A stretch of 10,830 bases of DNA. Source: Minisyncoccota bacterium. GTDB lineage: Bacteria > Verrucomicrobiota > Lentisphaeria > Oligosphaerales > MVZH01. Both the position numbers and the translations under genes were made by a program. The stretch spans positions 1 through 10,830 of the forward strand of contig JAIPIM010000121.1 of assembly GCA_021734725.1 (NCBI GenBank), given 5' to 3'. Positions 6,943-10,830 of the stretch are shown here, one piece after another; positions within the stretch are counted from its first letter, which is position 1, and every line of letters begins with the position of its first letter. The notes under the pieces are model-generated. The model did no database searches. It was not told the origin of the DNA and was given only the letters and a program-made list of their open reading frames with translations.

Positions 6943-7387
6943 ATCCACGCTTGTGAAGGTGCTTTACGACATCGCACGTCTCACAGGGATCGCTGAAAAG
7001 TATAATACCGCTGGCTGCCGGTACGAACTGGTCGTGGCCATGATAGGCCGCCGAACAATGAAGCGCCTGAACACCACATTCCTGGGCCATAATTGGGACA
7101 CTGATGTGCTCGCGTTCAATCTGGACGAACCCATGACACAAGCCGCCGAAGAAACCGTACAAACAATCGGCGAAATATATCTCTGCCCTGCCATCGGTGA
7201 ACAAGCGGCTAAACAGTACAATACAACGATCGCGCGTGAACTCACACTCTATGCGATCCACGGGATGCTTCACCTCGCGGGCATGACGGACGCTTCGCCG
7301 CCTGAACGTGCGATTATGCAAGAACGCCAAGAGGATATACTCAGCGAGCTGCAGACACGACATAACTTAGAGGAGATTTTCGAATGA
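6890..7387 (+). CDS. ybeY: YbeY-type rRNA maturation endoribonuclease, variant active site
   Basis: The 165-residue protein matches the YbeY/UPF0054 family (about 150-180), metal-dependent RNases needed for 16S rRNA 3'-end maturation and ribosome quality control. Visible features: LNTTFLGHNWDTDVLAF (60-76), the strand GEIYLCP (94-100) and HGMLHLAGMTD (124-134). The zinc motif is normally H-x3-H-x5-H. Here His124 and His128 are present but the third position is Asp134. The conserved Arg of the TYRG segment (Arg59 in E. coli) is Leu65. Asp at the third ligand and loss of that Arg also occur, as I recall, in Bacteroidota YbeY proteins, so this may be a functional subtype. ATG 6890 lies inside pgpH with a weak AGAAG 9 nt upstream; GTG 6953 is an alternative that would give a shorter protein. 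The stop overlaps the next ATG (ATGA), implying translational coupling. Confidence 0.87.
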   Translation: MLKIRTIKKTAAPRLANRSTLVKVLYDIARLTGIAEKYNTAGCRYELVVAMIGRRTMKRLNTTFLGHNWDTDVLAFNLDEPMTQAAEETVQTIGEIYLCPAIGEQAAKQYNTTIARELTLYAIHGMLHLAGMTDASPPERAIMQERQEDILSELQTRHNLEEIFE

Positions 7388-8715
7388 CTTTCTGGCTGGC
7401 CATCGTGGGGCTGGTTATCGCAGCATGTCTCACTGTAATTCGGATGACGCTTTCAGACATCAGCGGTGGAATGCTCCGTAAGCTCGAAGAACGCGATCCC
7501 AATCTGGCGGAGCAGTTCGAAGAGTGGCTGGACCATCGTGACCGATACCGGATCACAATACGGATTATCCTGCTGGCCGATGTTATTTTTTTCTTACTTT
7601 GCGGTACGGCTTGGTTGCAGTCCCTGTCCGCCGACCAAGTCAACTGGCACACGTTGTTGTGGAAGGCGCTGGTTGTCGCAGCCGTTTACCTGCTTGTCAC
7701 CGAATGGCTGGGCCAAGACATGGCGAAGTTGGGCAGCCGGTTCCTTCTGCGCATCACCATGCCGACCGTGCGTCTGCTGGCCATCATCACGTATCCCCTG
7801 GCCTACCCCATCGCCAGGTGGCATCGGTTTGTACGTGAGCATCGGGAATTGACGACGGGCGAAGCAGATCAAGCCACAACGGAAGATGAAATCATGTCCC
7901 TCGTTGAACAGGATGAACAGGCGGAAAACGAAGCAGCTGCTCTTGAAGCCGACGAACGCCGAATGATCAAGGGGATATTTGATCTCGATGAAACGCTGGT
8001 ACGCGAAATCATGACCCCCCGTGTTGATATCGACGCTGTCTCCGATGATGATGACATGGCCACGGTTCAAACAACCATCGTCGAATCCGGCCATACCCGC
8101 ATCCCCGTCTACCACGATACCATAGACCATATTCTAGGTATCCTGCATGCCAAAGACCTTCTTGCCGAAGCGAACAGGACCGATGATGCCAGTCCTGCCA
8201 ATGCCGTGCGACCTGCAGTATTTATTCCGGAAAGCAAGAACGTGGCCGACCTTCTCCAGGAATTTCAACAGCGGGACGCACACTTCGGTGTCGTCGTGGA
8301 CGAGTATGGTGGAACGGCGGGTATTGTAACACTGGAAGACGTTATCGAGGAAATCGTTGGCGAAATCCATGATGAATATGACTTGGAACGACGCGATATT
8401 ACAGTCAGCAGACTGCATGACGGCGGACTTCTCGCGGAAGCACGTACGCCTATTCACGAGCTGAACGATCTTTTCGAGCTGGACATACCGGAAGACGAAG
8501 ATTTCGATACGTTGGGCGGCTTTATCGCGGCCCGTATGGGCCACATACCCGAACCGGGAGAGGTCTTGGAAAATGCGTCTTTCCGTATCGAAATCCTGGA
8601 GGCAGACCAGCGTCGGGTACTTAAGGCCAAGATTCTGCACAAAGAGGACGGCACGGAGACCACGGAAGGAGACCAAAAGAAGAGCACTGCCAGAGAAGAG
8701 GAACGTACAGAATGA
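7384..8715 (+). CDS. CNNM/CorC (HlyC)-family membrane protein with CBS pair
   Basis: The 443-residue protein belongs to the hemolysin C/CorC group linked to Mg2+ or Co2+ transport and efflux. An N-terminal membrane region has hydrophobic segments at about 1-19, 58-80, 92-108 and 122-145, in the position of the CNNM (DUF21) domain. A tandem CBS pair follows (about 207-333), bounded by VREIMTPRVDIDAV and containing GHTRIPVY and DEYGGTAGIVTLEDVIEE. A CorC_HlyC C-terminal domain spans about 337-418 (DEDFDTLGGFIAARMGHIPEPGE, broken for length at residue 389). CBS and C-terminal parts are textbook, but the membrane half lacks usual CNNM signatures (see finding). GAGGAG at 7370-7375 precedes ATG 7384 by eight bases, and the start overlaps the ybeY stop. 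YbeY-CorC adjacency is conserved in other bacteria, for example ybeY-ybeX in E. coli. Transported ion not deducible. Confidence 0.88.
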   Translation: MTFWLAIVGLVIAACLTVIRMTLSDISGGMLRKLEERDPNLAEQFEEWLDHRDRYRITIRIILLADVIFFLLCGTAWLQSLSADQVNWHTLLWKALVVAAVYLLVTEWLGQDMAKLGSRFLLRITMPTVRLLAIITYPLAYPIARWHRFVREHRELTTGEADQATTEDEIMSLVEQDEQAENEAAALEADERRMIKGIFDLDETLVREIMTPRVDIDAVSDDDDMATVQTTIVESGHTRIPVYHDTIDHILGILHAKDLLAEANRTDDASPANAVRPAVFIPESKNVADLLQEFQQRDAHFGVVVDEYGGTAGIVTLEDVIEEIVGEIHDEYDLERRDITVSRLHDGGLLAEARTPIHELNDLFELDIPEDEDFDTLGGFIAARMGHIPEPGEVLENASFRIEILEADQRRVLKAKILHKEDGTETTEGDQKKSTAREEERTE

Positions 8716-10031
8716 CAACGGTCCTGGTCTTGTCCGCCATCATAGCTGTGCTGTTTCTTGCAGAACGCCTCGGCATAGCCCGCCTCACCAGAAAGCCGAG
8801 CTGCCAGGACTGGATACGTCGACACCGCCTTGTACACCCCAACACACTGTCCATTCTACGTTTCCCCATGGGTATCCTTGCAGCCGCCCTGTGGCTCCTC
8901 GGCTGGCATGAAATGGCCGTCATCTGGTTCGCTGTCTGGATGATAAGCGATCTAACGGATGGAACAATTGCACGCAATTGTCAACTGGTCACGGAACGGG
9001 GAAAATGGCTGGATCCTCTGAGTGATAAATGCCTCTACTTTCCCCCGCTCCTGCTGTTCGCCTATCTGGGTTTTCTGCCATTGCCCTGGGTCGTTGCTCT
9101 GGTTATTATCGACACCATTGGACAATTCGCCCGATTGCTGATAACCAAGACAGCCGCCAACATGTTTGGCAAGGCAAAGACTGCACTCTTGACTATCCTG
9201 CTGTCCGTCACTGCGTTACGTGACATCGGACAACTGAGTGTGCCGCCGGAGGGATTCCTTGTACTTCTGACGATTACCTGCACTGTGTTGGCATTCCTCT
9301 CGTTCTACTGCAAAGTCATCCCGGATAGTTGGTACGCCAATTCCCTGACATTCGCCAACTTTGTCTGCGGGATTGGCGCAATCTACTACATCGTCGGCCA
9401 GCCGCGCCTCTTCCCCGGCAACCAACACGTCGTTGCCTTCATGCTCGTATTCCTGGGGCAATTTTTCGACCTCTTTGACGGCCGCCTGGCTCGCAAATAT
9501 GGGTCGACAATACACGGCGCCTTCTTCGACGATATTGCCGACGGCACCAGTTTCGGTCTGGCCATCGGACTTCTCATTGCCGATGTGGGCAACTTGCGTC
9601 CAGCGGCTATCGTGTTGGCTGTGCTTTATGTCGCCTGCGTCTGCTATCGGCTCATTCGCTTCTTGAAAACAAAAGACGCGGTTCCGCCGGGAATTTTCGA
9701 AGGCATGCCGGCACCTGCCGGAGCGCTGCTGGCAGGCTCTGCCATCCTCCTCTTTCACGAACTGCCACTGGTAGCCCACACGTGCGTGGCTCTTGCATGT
9801 TACCTGATGGTATCCCGTATTCGGTATCGCCACTTTGCACGACGCATCTGGCCAGAACTTCCGAATATTTTCAAGGTGAGCGGGTTCGTTCTTGTTTTGC
9901 TGTTCGTGAACAGTCGTCTGACCGGTGCCAAGTACTACGGGACCCTTGAAGTCATCACGTTCACGTGCGGATTGGCCTACGCACTGCTTGGAATTGACAG
10001 GGTACTGAGCCGCATTTCCAAATCCTCCTAG
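8712..10031 (+). CDS. Two-domain CDP-alcohol phosphatidyltransferase (PgsA-like + PssA-like)
   Basis: The 439-residue, highly hydrophobic inner-membrane protein contains two complete CDP-alcohol phosphatidyltransferase domains. These enzymes displace CMP from CDP-diacylglycerol with an alcohol to make phospholipid head groups. N-half: PNTLSILR (43-50), the metal/substrate motif D80-x2-D83-G84-x2-A87-R88-x8-G97-x3-D101-x3-D105, and FGKAKT (152-157), which resemble PgsA (phosphatidylglycerophosphate synthase). C-half: NSLTFANFVCG (210-220), D253-x2-D256-G257-x2-A260-R261-x7-G269-x3-D273-x3-D277, SFG (280-282) and FEGMPAPAGA (329-338), which resemble phosphatidylserine synthase PssA. The x7 spacer is one shorter than the usual 8-9. 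All catalytic Asp residues are present in both halves. GAGGAA (8698-8703) precedes ATG 8712, which overlaps the corC-like stop (ATGA). The alcohol substrates are inferred; the first could be inositol phosphate or another alcohol instead. Confidence 0.87.
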   Translation: MTTVLVLSAIIAVLFLAERLGIARLTRKPSCQDWIRRHRLVHPNTLSILRFPMGILAAALWLLGWHEMAVIWFAVWMISDLTDGTIARNCQLVTERGKWLDPLSDKCLYFPPLLLFAYLGFLPLPWVVALVIIDTIGQFARLLITKTAANMFGKAKTALLTILLSVTALRDIGQLSVPPEGFLVLLTITCTVLAFLSFYCKVIPDSWYANSLTFANFVCGIGAIYYIVGQPRLFPGNQHVVAFMLVFLGQFFDLFDGRLARKYGSTIHGAFFDDIADGTSFGLAIGLLIADVGNLRPAAIVLAVLYVACVCYRLIRFLKTKDAVPPGIFEGMPAPAGALLAGSAILLFHELPLVAHTCVALACYLMVSRIRYRHFARRIWPELPNIFKVSGFVLVLLFVNSRLTGAKYYGTLEVITFTCGLAYALLGIDRVLSRISKSS

Positions 10032-10046
10032 CAGGTGGAGGCTTTT
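10024..10046 (+). terminator. Weak terminator-like hairpin at the end of the operon
   Basis: CCTCC (10024-10028) pairs with GGAGG (10037-10041) around an 8-nt loop, followed by CTTTT. It overlaps the phosphatidyltransferase stop codon and lies where the + strand operon should end before the convergent dxr. The stem is only five base pairs and the T-run is short, so termination would be inefficient. The same GGTGGAG segment could instead be a ribosome binding site for the small ORF at 10047. Confidence 0.3.
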
Positions 10047-10148
10047 ATGGAATGTGCATCAAGAAAAAGAAAGTCGCATGGCCTGGTGGCGCGTCTGCGA
10101 GAACAGATGGAGTCATGGTCCGGATGCGTGTCCCCGGTAATGACCTGA
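10047..10148 (+). CDS. Possible 33-residue small ORF
   Basis: An ATG at 10047 follows GGTGGAG (10034-10040) with a 6-nt gap, a plausible ribosome binding site. The frame runs 33 codons to TGA 10146-10148. The peptide has a basic N-terminal part (SRKRKSHGLVARLREQ) and a Trp/Cys-containing end. It resembles nothing I recognise and has no signal peptide or membrane segment. The proposed binding site also forms part of a weak hairpin. It lies 16 nt after the phosphatidyltransferase stop, so it would be translated only if the operon transcript continues. It may well be non-coding. Confidence 0.2.
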   Translation: MECASRKRKSHGLVARLREQMESWSGCVSPVMT

Positions 10149-10204
10149 ACAGCCACATCGCTGTACGTCGCTCTCCACATCCGTCGGAACTCGATGCAGT
10201 CACC

Positions 10205-10830
10205 TCATCGCGCGTGCTTATCTACGGCCTCACCCGCTGCCACCCGTGCCCAGCGGTCACTGTCCAGAATGTCTTCGAGACGATCTTGAGGGAGCGGTGT
10301 ATGACGACTCATCGTTTCGCTGATGACCTCCCAGATTGCCGGAAACGAGATGGCGCCGCGAGCGAACGCCTCAACAGCCACCTCATTAGCCGCATTCATA
10401 ACCGACGGCATAGTTCCACCCTTTTTAAGAGCAAATCGTGCAATATCAAGCGAGGGGAAGCGAGACCTGTCGGGCTCCTCAAATTCAAGTGGTGCTTCCG
10501 CGAACAGATCGCAATGCGGCAGCCCCGTGGACCGTCGTTCAGGATACATAAAAGCCACCTGAATCGGCAACCGCATATCCGGACAGCCAAGCTGGGCGAG
10601 CATCCCGCCGTCAATGAACTCGATCATTGAGTGAACGATCGATTGTGGATGAATCAATACATCGATACGCTCCGAAACGGTGTCAAATAACCAGCGTGCT
10701 TCGACCAGTTCCAACGCTTTATTCATCAATGACGCGGAATCAATCGTCACTTTCGGCCCCATGTTCCAAGTCGGATGCGCCAGGGCTTGTTGATACGAAA
10801 CCTCCGCCATCTCGTCTTGAGATAGGGTAC
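10205..10830 (-). CDS. dxr: 1-deoxy-D-xylulose 5-phosphate reductoisomerase, C-terminal part (cut by window end)
   Basis: On the - strand the frame stays open to the window edge at 10830 and ends at TGA (10207-10205), giving about 208 C-terminal residues of a roughly 390-residue enzyme. DXR converts DXP to 2-C-methyl-erythritol 4-phosphate with NADPH and a divalent metal, the committed step of the non-mevalonate isoprenoid pathway in the cytoplasm. Signatures: TIDSASLMNKALELVEARW with the metal/substrate Asn, Lys and Glu; IHPQSIVHSMIEF; LAQLGCPDMRLPIQ; and GGTMPSVMNAANEVAVEAF. The Met at 10810 is internal, since TLSQDEM precedes it in frame and matches the family alignment. It is convergent with the phosphatidyltransferase operon. 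In many bacteria dxr sits beside uppS and cdsA, so CDP-diacylglycerol synthase may lie just beyond the right edge (inference). Confidence 0.95.
   Translation of the reverse strand, partial: TLSQDEMAEVSYQQALAHPTWNMGPKVTIDSASLMNKALELVEARWLFDTVSERIDVLIHPQSIVHSMIEFIDGGMLAQLGCPDMRLPIQVAFMYPERRSTGLPHCDLFAEAPLEFEEPDRSRFPSLDIARFALKKGGTMPSVMNAANEVAVEAFARGAISFPAIWEVISETMSRHTPLPQDRLEDILDSDRWARVAAGEAVDKHAR

Noticed and set aside
7594..8718. Long - strand open frames (7594-8130 and 8134-8718) opposite the CorC-like gene
   Set aside because: They mirror a clearly coding + strand gene with CBS motifs and show no domain or ribosome binding site of their own.
9216..9833. 205-codon - strand open frame opposite the phosphatidyltransferase gene
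   Set aside because: Shadow of the + strand gene; the catalytic motifs are on the + strand.
10052..10630. 192-codon + strand open frame at the right end
   Set aside because: It is antisense to dxr, whose - strand frame has unmistakable family motifs; the + frame has no recognisable domain.
1..10830. CRISPR arrays, tRNA or rRNA genes, insertion sequences, phage or defence genes
   Set aside because: I saw no regularly spaced repeats, tRNA-like cloverleaf, transposase, terminal inverted repeats or defence-type domain anywhere in the window.

Overview
This window looks like a bacterial chromosome carrying ordinary, vertically inherited housekeeping genes rather than a mobile or accessory island. 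The DNA is moderately GC-rich by eye. The genes are packed on the + strand with good Shine-Dalgarno sequences and are intact, apart from one cut at each window edge. A probable lipoprotein with a C-terminal LysM domain suggests a walled bacterium. The mix of FAS II genes, a PgpH-type HD phosphohydrolase, a variant YbeY and a double CDP-alcohol phosphatidyltransferase would fit the PVC superphylum (Verrucomicrobiota/Kiritimatiellota/Lentisphaerota). That placement is an inference from gene content and motifs, not a demonstrated assignment.

Layout. (1) 1-3781 is a type II fatty acid synthesis cluster: the end of fabH, then fabD, fabG, acpP and fabF. The acyl carrier gene acpP is set apart. It follows a 288-nt non-coding leader containing two hairpins and is followed by a 16-bp perfect-stem terminator-like hairpin, so it is probably expressed at its own level. 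(2) 3822-4352 encodes a small LysM protein that follows fabF closely. (3) After a 217-nt gap, 4570-10031 is a tightly coupled operon. It encodes a membrane HD phosphohydrolase of the PgpH/YqfF (c-di-AMP phosphodiesterase) family, YbeY, a CNNM/CorC-type CBS membrane protein, and a 439-residue membrane protein with two CDP-alcohol phosphatidyltransferase domains. Each junction overlaps (53 nt, then two ATGA overlaps). (4) 10032-10204 is a convergent intergenic stretch with a weak hairpin and one possible 33-codon ORF. (5) 10205-10830 is the 3' part of dxr (non-mevalonate isoprenoid pathway) on the - strand, cut by the window end.

How they fit together: FabH/D/G/F and AcpP make acyl chains on ACP, which feed phospholipid synthesis. 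The fused phosphatidyltransferase would use CDP-diacylglycerol to make phospholipid head groups, with a PgsA-like N-half and a PssA-like C-half. PgpH, YbeY and CorC-like genes are neighbours in many bacteria and link second-messenger turnover, rRNA maturation and divalent-cation handling. No wholly new system is evident. The points most worth a second look are the two-domain phosphatidyltransferase, the YbeY that lacks both the third zinc His and the conserved Arg, the divergent transmembrane half of the CorC-like protein, and the isolated acpP unit.
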